Assembly (NCBI GenBank): GCA_039984715.1
Contig: JBDWUA010000007.1
Span: forward strand, 1-27,776
DNA length: 27,776 nt
Origin: JABSSA01 sp039984715
GTDB lineage: Bacteria > Pseudomonadota > Alphaproteobacteria > Rhodobacterales > Rhodobacteraceae
Reading direction: 5' to 3'
A program made the position numbers and the translations under genes. Below the pieces are notes generated by a model. The model did no database searches, was not told where the DNA came from, and worked only from the letters and a program-made list of their open reading frames with translations. Shown here in pieces: positions 15,811 to 22,350 of the stretch (the first letter of the stretch is position 1; each line of letters starts with the position of its first letter).

Positions 15811-16005
15811 TTAAAGTACGATGGGGGCAATTGATGCATAGATACCAGCCTCAGGCGGCAGCCCGGCCAGCAGAGCGTAAGCCAAGGATTGCGGGATCAG
15901 CATAATCGTCACGATCACAGCTGCAATCATGTCATTGGACAACGCGGTGCGCCCGTAGCGGCTGCCCCAATCAAGGATTGGGAGGTATTGGCGAAGTATT
16001 CTCAT
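15811..16005 (-). pseudogene. SulP family sulfate/anion permease, N-terminal fragment
   Basis: The 64-residue reading frame is an exact-looking SulP N-terminus: RQYLPILDWGSRYGRTALSN, DMIAAVIVTIMLIPQSLAYA, LLAGLPPEAGIYASIAPIVL. SulP proteins are normally 500-600 residues with about 14 membrane segments and a STAS domain; this one stops within the second or third segment. No remaining SulP sequence is found to the left of 15811, where a methyltransferase operon follows. It is the 5' remnant of a gene that lay at the end of the sulfide-oxidation operon and probably exported sulfate or sulfite. I chose ATG 16005; an upstream in-frame ATG at 16047 also exists. Neither has a clear ribosome binding site. 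Confidence 0.78.
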
Positions 16006-16066
16006 GGCAGTGGGTCCAGAATTGGCGGCGCTTCGCACAGTTTGCATGGCGTCGGTAAACTAATGA

Positions 16067-16106
16067 CCGCAACCCGCCCTGGCAGGGACAACCAGACGGG
16101 CTGCGG
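16067..16106 (-). terminator. Hairpin between DUF442-SQR and SulP fragment
   Basis: CCGCAACCCG (16067-16076) pairs with CGGGCTGCGG (16097-16106) over 10 bp with one G-U pair. The loop contains a second inner stem (CTGG/CCAG). It starts 20 bases after the SQR stop on the minus strand. A clear U-run is absent, so it may attenuate rather than end transcription toward the SulP remnant. Confidence 0.5.
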
Positions 16107-16125
16107 TAAAAATCAAAGAAACTGC

Positions 16126-17805
16126 TTACTCAGCGGCAACCTTGATCTCTTCGGGTTTGGCCATCCATTCTTTGCCTTTGAGCATGGCCTGCCAGTAGAT
16201 CGGCGGCAGTAGTTTTTCCTTGAGGAACCATGCCGCACGGCTTGGTTTTGTGCCGTCCAGAAGGAAGGATGGAAAGCTCGGTTTGAGCGCGCCGCCATAG
16301 CCAAATTCCGCCAACACGATTTTACCGCGCTCGACTGTCAGGGGACAGGAACCGTAGCCATCGTATTGCGCCACCGGTGAACCACCTCTCATATCGGCCA
16401 CGATGTTCTCCGCGACGGTCGGGGCCTGCTTGCGGGCTGCGGCCATCGTTTTGGCATTTGGCGCGTACATCACGTCACCCAATGACCAGATATTGTCAAA
16501 GGTCTTGTGCCGCAGCGTTGCTTGATCGACGTCCACCCATCCGGCGGCATCAGCGAGTGGGGACACGCGGATGAAATCCGGCGCGACTTGTGGTGGGCAT
16601 ACATGCATCATGTCAAAATCGACGGTGATTTCTGTTGGGTCGGTATCTGGCTTGGTCACCTTGAACGTCGCCTTCTTCGCGGCACCATCAACGGAGGTCA
16701 GGGTGTAGAAGAAGTTCAATGTGGCGTCATACTTTTCGATGTATTTAATCAAGGCAGGCACATAGTCCTTAACCCCGAACAGAACCCCACCTGCGTTCAT
16801 GAATTGAATATCGATGTCTTTGAGCGCCCCATTCCGGAACCAAGCATCACCTGAAAGATACAACGCCTTTTGTGGCGCACCTGCGCATTTGATCGGCATT
16901 GGCGGCTGGGTAAACAGCGCGCGCCCTTCTTTCATCTCTTGGACAAGCTGCCACGTATAGGGAGCGAGGTCGTACCGATAGTTCGACGTCACGCCATTGC
17001 GGCCCAGCGTTTCTTCGAGCCCTTCAACAGCACCCCAATCGAGCTTGTGCCCCGGAGCCACAACAAGACGATCATAGGAAACCACTGTGCATCCTTCGAG
17101 AATGACAGCGTTGTTCTTTGGCTCAAACGCGGCGACTGCGGCCTTGATCCACTTCACGCCACGGGGGATCAACGAGCCCATCGTTTTTGCTGTCTCGCGT
17201 GCCTCAAAAACGCCCCCGCCAACCATCGTCCAACCCGGTTGGCAATAATGGACGTCTGACGGGTCGATGATTGCAATCGACAACCCAGACTTGCGGGCAA
17301 GCAAGCTGGATGCGGTCGCGATTCCACCAGCACCTCCACCGACAATCACAACATCGAACTTCGCGTCGCCCTGCTGGGTTGGGGTTTTGCCACCGTTCGC
17401 CACACGGCGCGCAACACCGTTCATGTCATAACCCGCAGCCTTGGTTGCAGCCAAAATTTCAGCCAAAGGGCGCTTTTGCGCTTCGTGCAACGACCAAAGC
17501 GTCGCCGAGCGTGTTCCGGACCGACAATACCCCAGAACAGGTCGCGGCAGATCCTTTAGGACCGCCCCGAACGCATCCACGTTTTCATCAGTGACCATTC
17601 CAGAGTCGATTGGTAGGTAGACCGCGACAAGGCCCGCTTTCTCAGCGGCCTTTTCTATTTCCTCAAAACTGGGCTGGTCTGCCCCTTCGCCGTCAGGACG
17701 GTTGCAAATGAGGGCGCGAAAACCTGCCTTTTTGATTTCTGCAATGTTATCGACAGAAATCTGCGCAGAGACAGAGACCTTATCGCTGATTTTCTTGATA
17801 TCCAT
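16126..17805 (-). CDS. DUF442 (PTP-like/rhodanese-loop) - sulfide:quinone oxidoreductase fusion
   Basis: 559 residues, two domains. Residues 1-130 are a DUF442 domain with the loop YCRSGTRS (C94 to R99). C-x4-R is the rhodanese spacing, while classical tyrosine phosphatases have C-x5-R. Residues 150-559 form a flavoprotein of the sulfide:quinone oxidoreductase type: FAD loop VVIVGGGAGG (about 152-161), HYCQPGWTMVGGG, IKCAGAPQKALYLSGD with redox cysteine C307, and ADAAGWVDVD. Human SQOR has its second catalytic Cys at a GDC motif, but here the place reads SLGDVMYAPN (about 441-450) without Cys. C188 or C403 (HVCPPQ) might replace it. SQR oxidises sulfide to sulfane sulfur and reduces quinone at the membrane. 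AAAGGTAAG precedes the ATG. Confidence 0.88.
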   Translation of the reverse strand: MDIKKISDKVSVSAQISVDNIAEIKKAGFRALICNRPDGEGADQPSFEEIEKAAEKAGLVAVYLPIDSGMVTDENVDAFGAVLKDLPRPVLGYCRSGTRSATLWSLHEAQKRPLAEILAATKAAGYDMNGVARRVANGGKTPTQQGDAKFDVVIVGGGAGGIATASSLLARKSGLSIAIIDPSDVHYCQPGWTMVGGGVFEARETAKTMGSLIPRGVKWIKAAVAAFEPKNNAVILEGCTVVSYDRLVVAPGHKLDWGAVEGLEETLGRNGVTSNYRYDLAPYTWQLVQEMKEGRALFTQPPMPIKCAGAPQKALYLSGDAWFRNGALKDIDIQFMNAGGVLFGVKDYVPALIKYIEKYDATLNFFYTLTSVDGAAKKATFKVTKPDTDPTEITVDFDMMHVCPPQVAPDFIRVSPLADAAGWVDVDQATLRHKTFDNIWSLGDVMYAPNAKTMAAARKQAPTVAENIVADMRGGSPVAQYDGYGSCPLTVERGKIVLAEFGYGGALKPSFPSFLLDGTKPSRAAWFLKEKLLPPIYWQAMLKGKEWMAKPEEIKVAAE

Positions 17806-17875
17806 AGTCTTACCTTTTCGCGTTCAGTATCTTTGCACCCGCCCGCTGTGGACTGGGGCACACAAGGCGGGAGCC

Positions 17876-18370
17876 TTACTCAGATGCAGCAGCGTTATTT
17901 TGGGTGAATGAAACAAGCTTCGCGCTGTAGGCCTGTTCACCAAGGCGATTGATCAGTTCAAGTTGCAGCTCCAGCCACGCTTTGTGGCCTTCTTCGTCGA
18001 TCGCAATCTTCTCAAAAAGCATGCGCGATCCGACATCATTCGCTTCATTGGCCTGCCTCGCTGCCTTGAGATAAAAGTCGATAGCCTCTTCTTCGTCAGC
18101 GAGGTCTGCCTTGAACATCTCTTCCAGAACCTTTGCGCGTTTTGGCGGTTTCGCAAAAGCAATCTCGGGCGTGCCCTTTAAGAACAGGATGCGCTCGATA
18201 TAGAGGTCGGAATGCCCAATTTCTTCGACTTGTTCTTCGCGCATCTTATCGGCCAGCAGGTTCAGTCCCCAATCATCAAGCACATGCGCGTGCAACTGAT
18301 ATTGATGAGCAGCAGTCATTTCCATTTGAAGCGCTTTGTTTAGGTTGTTGATCGTTGCGTTGTTAGACAT
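17876..18370 (-). CDS. Bacterioferritin-like protein without the heme-ligand methionine
   Basis: 164 residues, the usual bacterioferritin length. The diiron ligands are all in place: E17 (QMEMTAAHQYQLH), E50 and H53 (VEEIGHSDLYIERILFLKG), E93, E126 and H129 (IDEEGHKAW). The E. coli protein binds heme through Met52 in ...DEMKHAD.... Here the matching position 51 is Ile, so normal heme binding between subunits is not expected. The protein could store iron or act as a ferroxidase or peroxide scavenger. It sits in an operon between a persulfide-dioxygenase-like MBL gene and DUF442-SQR, which need iron and handle reactive sulfur, so a role in iron supply or protection is plausible but unproven. 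The gene starts 41 bases after the MBL stop. Confidence 0.85.
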   Translation of the reverse strand: MSNNATINNLNKALQMEMTAAHQYQLHAHVLDDWGLNLLADKMREEQVEEIGHSDLYIERILFLKGTPEIAFAKPPKRAKVLEEMFKADLADEEEAIDFYLKAARQANEANDVGSRMLFEKIAIDEEGHKAWLELQLELINRLGEQAYSAKLVSFTQNNAAASE

Positions 18371-18411
18371 GTGATGTTCCCATTAGATTGTAGAACTGCG
18401 ACGTTTGGGCG

Positions 18412-19293
18412 TTACAGACCGTTGATTGGCACTTTGAGCATCGGGTTGCCGTCTTCATCCGTCGGCACTTCGCCTGCCCGCATGTTCACCTGCAAAGACG
18501 GGATGATCAGCTTTGGCATCGCCAGTTGCGCGTCCCGTTCGGTCCGGAATTTGACAAAGTCCTCTTTGGTTTTGCCGCCGCCCACGTGAATGTTGCTGGC
18601 CTTTTGCTCGGACACCGTGGTTTCCCACGCGATTGCGCGACCGTTCGGGCCGTAATCGTGGCACATGAACAAGCGCATCGCGTCGGGCAAGCTCAGAACT
18701 GTCATGATTGAATCGTAAAGAACGCCTGCGTCCCCACCGGGGAAATCCGCCCGCGCCGAGCCGCCGTCTGGCATGAACAACGTATCCCCCGCGAAGGCAG
18801 CATTGCCCATTACGTGGACCATGCAGGCAGGTGTGTGGCCGGGTGTGTACATCGCAAAAGCCGTCATGTTGCCGACTTGATAAGTGTCGCCATCCTTGAA
18901 CAACGCGTCAAACTGCGACCCGTCACGCTGGAATTCCGTGCCCTCGTTAAAGACCTTCCCGAAAGTTTCCTGCACGACCATAATGCCTTCACCGACACCA
19001 ATCTTGCCGCCCAATTTCTGCTGAATATAAGGCGCGGCGCTCAAGTGATCTGCATGGACGTGGGTTTCAATGATCCACTCCAGCTTCAGACCGTGTTCTT
19101 TGATGTGCTCAATCATCAGATCGGCGCTCACATGTGTGATCCGGCCAGCGGCATAGTCCAAGTCCATGACGCTATCGATGATTGCGCATGCGTCAGACGT
19201 CGGGTCTTTGACGATGTAGCTGATCGTGTTCGTTGGCTCATCAAAAAAGGCTTCGACCTCTGGGGTGATGTCCATATCTACGGGATAGTTCAT
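18412..19293 (-). CDS. MBL-fold hydrolase, persulfide dioxygenase/BLH-like
   Basis: 293 residues. The metal-binding residues are H78-x-H80-x-D82-H83 (ETHVHADHLSA), H153 (TPGHTPACMVH), D170 (AFAGDTLFM) and H212 (MCHDYGP). In persulfide dioxygenases (ETHE1-like, Blh-type) only three ligands hold a single Fe(II), and GSSH is oxidised to sulfite. The sequence blocks ADFPGGDA and FMCHDYGP resemble that group. The Xylella/Agrobacterium BLH protein has a DUF442 domain fused to this MBL domain. Here DUF442 is fused to SQR instead and the MBL protein is separate. The start at 19293 is decided by GGAGGGA at the ideal distance; a shorter-spaced ATG at 19305 lies inside that site. Confidence 0.85.
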   Translation of the reverse strand: MNYPVDMDITPEVEAFFDEPTNTISYIVKDPTSDACAIIDSVMDLDYAAGRITHVSADLMIEHIKEHGLKLEWIIETHVHADHLSAAPYIQQKLGGKIGVGEGIMVVQETFGKVFNEGTEFQRDGSQFDALFKDGDTYQVGNMTAFAMYTPGHTPACMVHVMGNAAFAGDTLFMPDGGSARADFPGGDAGVLYDSIMTVLSLPDAMRLFMCHDYGPNGRAIAWETTVSEQKASNIHVGGGKTKEDFVKFRTERDAQLAMPKLIIPSLQVNMRAGEVPTDEDGNPMLKVPINGL

Positions 19294-19306
19294 TGTTCCC
19301 TCCATT

Positions 19307-19912
19307 TCAGTGCGAGCGACCGTCAGCCGCCATCATCTCATGCACGGCTTGCATGCCGCGCTCTGTCATTGCGGTGACTTCTGCTGCATATTTTTGTAAG
19401 GCGTCGATGATCTGCGGATTGTCTGAAGTTTGGATGACGACCAGGCTTTCGTCCTCGACCGAAACATCAGACAATATTTCATTTCCGTGCAGAAAGAAGA
19501 TATCCAACGTCGGACTTTGGATCAGAATTTGTGGATCATCCATCTGTCCGACACGGTCGATCATTCCGACAGAATGATTGATAAGCGCATCCATGACCGC
19601 CCTGTCCGATGACCTTGTTACTGTTCGAATGCCATTGGGCAGGTTTTCAACCTCGCGCGTGATCGTATCGAAGTTTCGGAATAACAGCGCCAGTTCTGCA
19701 CTTTCTTCAGCCGTCGCGTTTTCACCGCGCAAGCCGGGCATGTTTACCTCATCGTGCTGCATCCCTGCACCATGATGTCCGGCCATTCCGCTATGATGGG
19801 CCATTCCGTTATGCGGTGACATTGCCAGATACATACCGCCCGCACCCAACGCGCCTGCCAGAACGACCGCCACCACGATAAACCCAGTTTTGCGAAGTGA
19901 GGATTGTTCCAT
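19307..19912 (-). CDS. Membrane-anchored His/Met-rich protein of unknown function
   Basis: 201 residues. An N-terminal signal-anchor (GFIVVAVVLAGALGAGGMYL, from residue 10) is followed by MSPHNGMAHHSGMAGHHGAG and MQHDEVNMPG, a stretch dense in His and Met that looks suited to bind copper or another soft metal. The rest is a helical, acidic, probably periplasmic domain (ESAELALLFRNFDTITREVE...). I do not recognise a family. The start ATG at 19912 follows the YeeE stop by two bases (TAACAATG), so it is translationally coupled. Spacing and context place it inside the sulfide-oxidation operon. It might supply or sequester a metal for the MBL protein or the redox enzymes, which is inference. Confidence 0.75.
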   Translation of the reverse strand: MEQSSLRKTGFIVVAVVLAGALGAGGMYLAMSPHNGMAHHSGMAGHHGAGMQHDEVNMPGLRGENATAEESAELALLFRNFDTITREVENLPNGIRTVTRSSDRAVMDALINHSVGMIDRVGQMDDPQILIQSPTLDIFFLHGNEILSDVSVEDESLVVIQTSDNPQIIDALQKYAAEVTAMTERGMQAVHEMMAADGRSH

Positions 19913-19914
19913 TG

Positions 19915-20346
19915 TTACGTTGCCTTTGCACTGTTTTGGGGCGCAGGGATCAGACGGCGCACGTAGAACCCAGCGGCGACCGCGATCAAGAACAGTGCGA
20001 CTTCCCAGCGACCTGTTCCAAGTGCTGGGATGGCGGCACCGGGACAAAAGCCTGCGATCCCCCACCCAATCCCAAAGACGGCCGATCCACCGATCAGACG
20101 CACATCAATGGCGTTCGAGGTTGGTATTTGAAACTTGCCACCAAACAGCGGTGCATCACGACGCCAAACCAAACGGTAGCCAATGAAGGTGATGACAACG
20201 GCACCGCCCATCACGAACGCAAGGCTTGGGTCCCACATGCCCGCCACGTCGAAGAAATTGAAGACTTTGGCCGGGTTCATCATGCCAGAGATTGCGATGC
20301 CTGTGCCGAAGACAAGGCCGGTAAAGAGAGCAAAGATCAGTTTCAT
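19915..20346 (-). CDS. YeeE/YedE (DUF6691) family transporter half, downstream subunit
   Basis: 143 residues with four hydrophobic segments. The conserved family block is RLIGGSAVFGIGWGIAGFCPGAAIPALG, with the Cys near residue 110, which in TsuA-type transporters lies on the thiosulfate path. The start MKLIFALFTGLVFGTGIAIS is preceded by GGAG. The protein pairs with the gene just upstream, four bases away, and the two halves would form one carrier. YeeE/YedE proteins import thiosulfate or other sulfane-sulfur compounds (PmpA/PmpB-like pairs are widespread in sulfur-oxidising and Rhodobacterales genomes). Here the context implies uptake or export of a sulfur species for the SQR/persulfide pathway. 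The exact substrate is not determinable. Confidence 0.87.
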   Translation of the reverse strand: MKLIFALFTGLVFGTGIAISGMMNPAKVFNFFDVAGMWDPSLAFVMGGAVVITFIGYRLVWRRDAPLFGGKFQIPTSNAIDVRLIGGSAVFGIGWGIAGFCPGAAIPALGTGRWEVALFLIAVAAGFYVRRLIPAPQNSAKAT

Positions 20347-20350
20347 GGCG

Positions 20351-20782
20351 CTATGCTCCAAACACGTGACGGATGAGGTAGACTGTGATCGCTGCGGTCA
20401 GCATAAAAGTCGGGACGGCCACGATCGAGCGCACCGACAACCGTGAGAGGCCACAGACGCCGTGTCCGGACGTACAGCCGGACCCAAGGCTTGCGCCAAA
20501 CCCGACGATTACGCCGCCTATGACGATCATTGCTGGGCTGACGGGAACAGATAATTCTGGCATCGCCCCTGTGACCAGAAAGATCAGACCCGGAGCCAAA
20601 ATCATTCCGACGACCATCGCGGCGCGCCACGCAAACTCATCCCCGTTTTCCGCGAAAACAAGGCCAGACATAATCCCAGTTGCGCCTAGAATGCGGCCCA
20701 ATCCCAACATCAGCAGAACAGCGCCAAGACCAATCAACAAACCGCCGCCAAAAGACGCGAAAGGTGTGAACAACGTTTCCAC
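20351..20782 (-). CDS. YeeE/YedE family transporter half, upstream subunit
   Basis: 143 residues, about four helices. The key segment is GFGASLGSGCTSGHGVCGLS, with the two cysteines of the GSGCTSGH motif that are shared by sulfur-transporting YeeE/YedE proteins and likely pass the sulfur compound through persulfide or thiol contacts. The GTG start (20782) lies two bases past the DUF2892 stop, so the two are coupled. The likely partner is the following gene; two half-size proteins together match one full-length transporter. Both precede the MBL and SQR genes, so the pair is probably part of the same sulfur route. Confidence 0.87.
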   Translation of the reverse strand: METLFTPFASFGGGLLIGLGAVLLMLGLGRILGATGIMSGLVFAENGDEFAWRAAMVVGMILAPGLIFLVTGAMPELSVPVSPAMIVIGGVIVGFGASLGSGCTSGHGVCGLSRLSVRSIVAVPTFMLTAAITVYLIRHVFGA

Positions 20783-20783
20783 C

Positions 20784-20999
20784 TTAGCAGTCCTTGCAGG
20801 TCTTGAGGCCGAGGATCGAATAGATCGGGCACATCTTCAGCGTGGATGTGGCCAACATGACAATACCGACAATTGCTGCGCCGTATTTAAACAGCGGTGT
20901 TGCGAAAAGCTGCATACCACTGGCAAATACAAGATAGAGCAAAACCGCGCCCAAAGCTGCGCGAAGGATGCGGTCGATGGTGCCTACATTGGTTGTCAT
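20784..20999 (-). CDS. DUF2892 (YgaP-like) inner-membrane protein
   Basis: 71 residues with two membrane helices: RILRAALGAVLLYLVFASGM and GAAIVGIVMLATSTLKMCPI. The end ILGLKTCKDC contributes a C-x-x-C pair, and a third Cys sits in KMCP. DUF2892 domains are often fused to rhodanese domains (as in YgaP), which supports a function next to sulfane-sulfur enzymes. It is the first gene of the leftward operon: AGGAG ends seven bases before the ATG, and a promoter/operator region lies upstream at 21024-21072. The small size makes it easy to miss. Confidence 0.82.
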   Translation of the reverse strand: MTTNVGTIDRILRAALGAVLLYLVFASGMQLFATPLFKYGAAIVGIVMLATSTLKMCPIYSILGLKTCKDC

Positions 21000-21023
21000 A
21001 GCGATCTCCTAACGTTTTAAGTT

Positions 21024-21072
21024 AGGATTGAGATATAACTTCAAAAATGGATCGTCAGTGACATTGTCACCT
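21024..21072 (-). promoter_or_regulatory. Promoter with 17-bp palindromic operator for the sulfide operon
   Basis: The 13-mer GTGACATTGTCAC at 21058-21070 is a palindrome around one central base. A -10 like TATATC/TTATAT lies at 21032-21038 on the minus strand. The operator centre (21064) then falls about 40 bases upstream of the expected start near 21024, the usual place for an activator such as a class II Crp/Fnr site. The reverse complement of 21056-21072 matches the site at 22281-22297 except for the central base. The half-site distance (GTGA-N5-TCAC) is one base shorter than a normal Crp/Fnr site, so the binding protein is not certain. Confidence 0.65.
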
Positions 21073-21098
21073 AACCGGCAAATACTGAAAACGAGCTG

Positions 21099-21764
21099 TC
21101 AGGCGGAGTGTGCAATCGCGCCAAGCCCAGCCTTATCTTTGAACGTAATCAATCCGCGCGATTGCTCGATCAGGTCGCGCTTTTGAAAGTCGTTCAATAC
21201 CCGCGAAATCACTTCGCGGGCGGTGCCAAGCTCGCTTGCAAGGTCTTGATGGGTCGCACGGACTTCTTTCAGCCCATCGCCCAGCGTCAAAAGCCGCTCA
21301 GCCAAACGGACATCGATGCGCCCGAAGGCGACGTCATCCACAACGCGCAGCAAGTCAATCAAGCGGCGTGAATAGGCCGAGAAGACGAAGTTACGAAACG
21401 CATCTTCTTCCGCAGCCAGTCGATCAAAAGCCGGCTTGGGCAAGACCACGACGCTCACGTCGGTCTCGGCAATCCCTTCCGCATTATACGCCTCTTCGGC
21501 CAGCATGCAGGCCGTCGTCAGCACACAGCTGTCGCCCGCTTCAATCCGGTACAGCACAATCTCACGCCCGGCATCAGAGGTTTGGGATACGCGGATGCGC
21601 CCGTCATACAAAAAGAACAGGCTGTCGGGGATATTCATTGGCCCGAACACCTGATCGCCCTTCTTCATATGCATAATACGTGCGGATTTGTTCAACCGAT
21701 TCCGTACATCCATCGGGAGTGCGGCCGTCCCTTTAAATCTTTCGGTCCAATCTAAAATGGTCAT
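21099..21764 (-). CDS. Crp/Fnr family transcriptional regulator
   Basis: 221 residues. An N-terminal cyclic-nucleotide-binding-like fold (VFGPMNIPDSLFFLYDGRIR) precedes the dimer helix (FSAYSRRLIDLLRVVDD) and a C-terminal helix-turn-helix (THQDLASELGTAREVISRVL, 171-190). The recognition helix has R183, E184 and R188, the same R-E-x-x-x-R set by which Crp reads GTGA. The sensor domain lacks the N-terminal Fnr Fe-S cysteines but has C80 and C86 (DSCVLTTACM), which could react with sulfane sulfur or oxidants. The ATG overlaps the upstream Rrf2 stop (ATGA). The promoter of this pair carries the same operator as the sulfide operon, so this regulator likely controls itself and both arms. Confidence 0.88.
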   Translation of the reverse strand: MTILDWTERFKGTAALPMDVRNRLNKSARIMHMKKGDQVFGPMNIPDSLFFLYDGRIRVSQTSDAGREIVLYRIEAGDSCVLTTACMLAEEAYNAEGIAETDVSVVVLPKPAFDRLAAEEDAFRNFVFSAYSRRLIDLLRVVDDVAFGRIDVRLAERLLTLGDGLKEVRATHQDLASELGTAREVISRVLNDFQKRDLIEQSRGLITFKDKAGLGAIAHSA

Positions 21765-22231
21765 TTTGCACTCCTGACGGGGGCAACTATGCCTTCCTCT
21801 AAGGGAGCGATCCGCGCGAGCAGGTCGCCGCGATTTGATGCGATATCGGCCAGCGTCAAATCGTCGAGGACAGCCATGAACGCACGTGTTGCGTCGTGCA
21901 GGGCGCGTGACAGTTTGCAGATGCCAATCAGCGGACAGGTGTTATTCTCTGGATTGAAACACTCAACCAGATCCAAAGGGCCTTCGGTCAGACGGACGAC
22001 ATCGCCGACGATGATGTCCTCGGCTGGCTTGGCGAGCCGAAACCCACCACCTCGCCCACGCTGGGTCACGATATAACCGGCTTGCCCCAGTTCATGCACG
22101 ATCTTCACGATATGCGGACGCGCAAGTCCATGGACACGAACGACATCATCAACACGAATCAAATCCGGTGCTTTCAGCGCGGCCAACTGCAAAGAGCGCA
22201 TGGCGAAATTGGTATATGATGTGAGTTTCAT
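21761..22231 (-). CDS. Rrf2 family transcriptional regulator, NsrR-like Fe-S sensor
   Basis: 156 residues. The winged-helix start MKLTSYTNFAMRSLQLAAL and the wing RGRGGGFRLAKP are standard for Rrf2. Three cysteines, C91-x7-C99-x5-C105 (ECFNPENNTCPLIGICKL), have the spacing of Bacillus-type NsrR, and they would hold an iron-sulfur cluster that responds to NO or other reactive species. The likely role is a sensor-regulator co-transcribed with the Crp/Fnr gene. The start at 22231 is supported by GGGAGGC directly upstream; a longer frame from 22246 begins before that site. Whether NO, persulfide or iron is the signal cannot be told from sequence. Confidence 0.87.
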   Translation of the reverse strand: MKLTSYTNFAMRSLQLAALKAPDLIRVDDVVRVHGLARPHIVKIVHELGQAGYIVTQRGRGGGFRLAKPAEDIIVGDVVRLTEGPLDLVECFNPENNTCPLIGICKLSRALHDATRAFMAVLDDLTLADIASNRGDLLARIAPLEEGIVAPVRSAK

Positions 22232-22350
22232 AGTGCCTCCCGTCATTAACTTATATTTATTTTATATCTTTTGACAAGATAGGTGACATTGTCACTGAAG
22301 CTGGCACAGGCACCACCTAGATGAGGTTCAGACAACAATAGGAGAATACA
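22232..22350. promoter_or_regulatory. Divergent promoter region with central palindromic operator
   Basis: The 119-bp gap between the Rrf2 and peroxiredoxin starts contains AGGTGACATTGTCACTG (22281-22297), the second copy of the palindrome found at 21056-21072. On the minus strand it is followed by AT-rich sequence with -10 candidates (TAAATA/ATAAAT near 22254-22260). On the plus strand TAGATG (22318-22323) is a possible -10. The operator centre is about 40 bases from both putative starts, so one site could serve both directions. AGGAG at 22340-22344 is the ribosome binding site of the peroxiredoxin gene. Confidence 0.7.

Noticed and set aside
16126..17805. Plain protein tyrosine phosphatase function for the N-terminal domain
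   Set aside because: The active loop has C-x4-R, a rhodanese-like spacing, and the setting is sulfur metabolism.
21056..21072. Canonical Fnr box (TTGAT-N4-ATCAA)
   Set aside because: The half sites are GTGAC/GTCAC and the spacing is one base short, so it is not a standard Fnr site.
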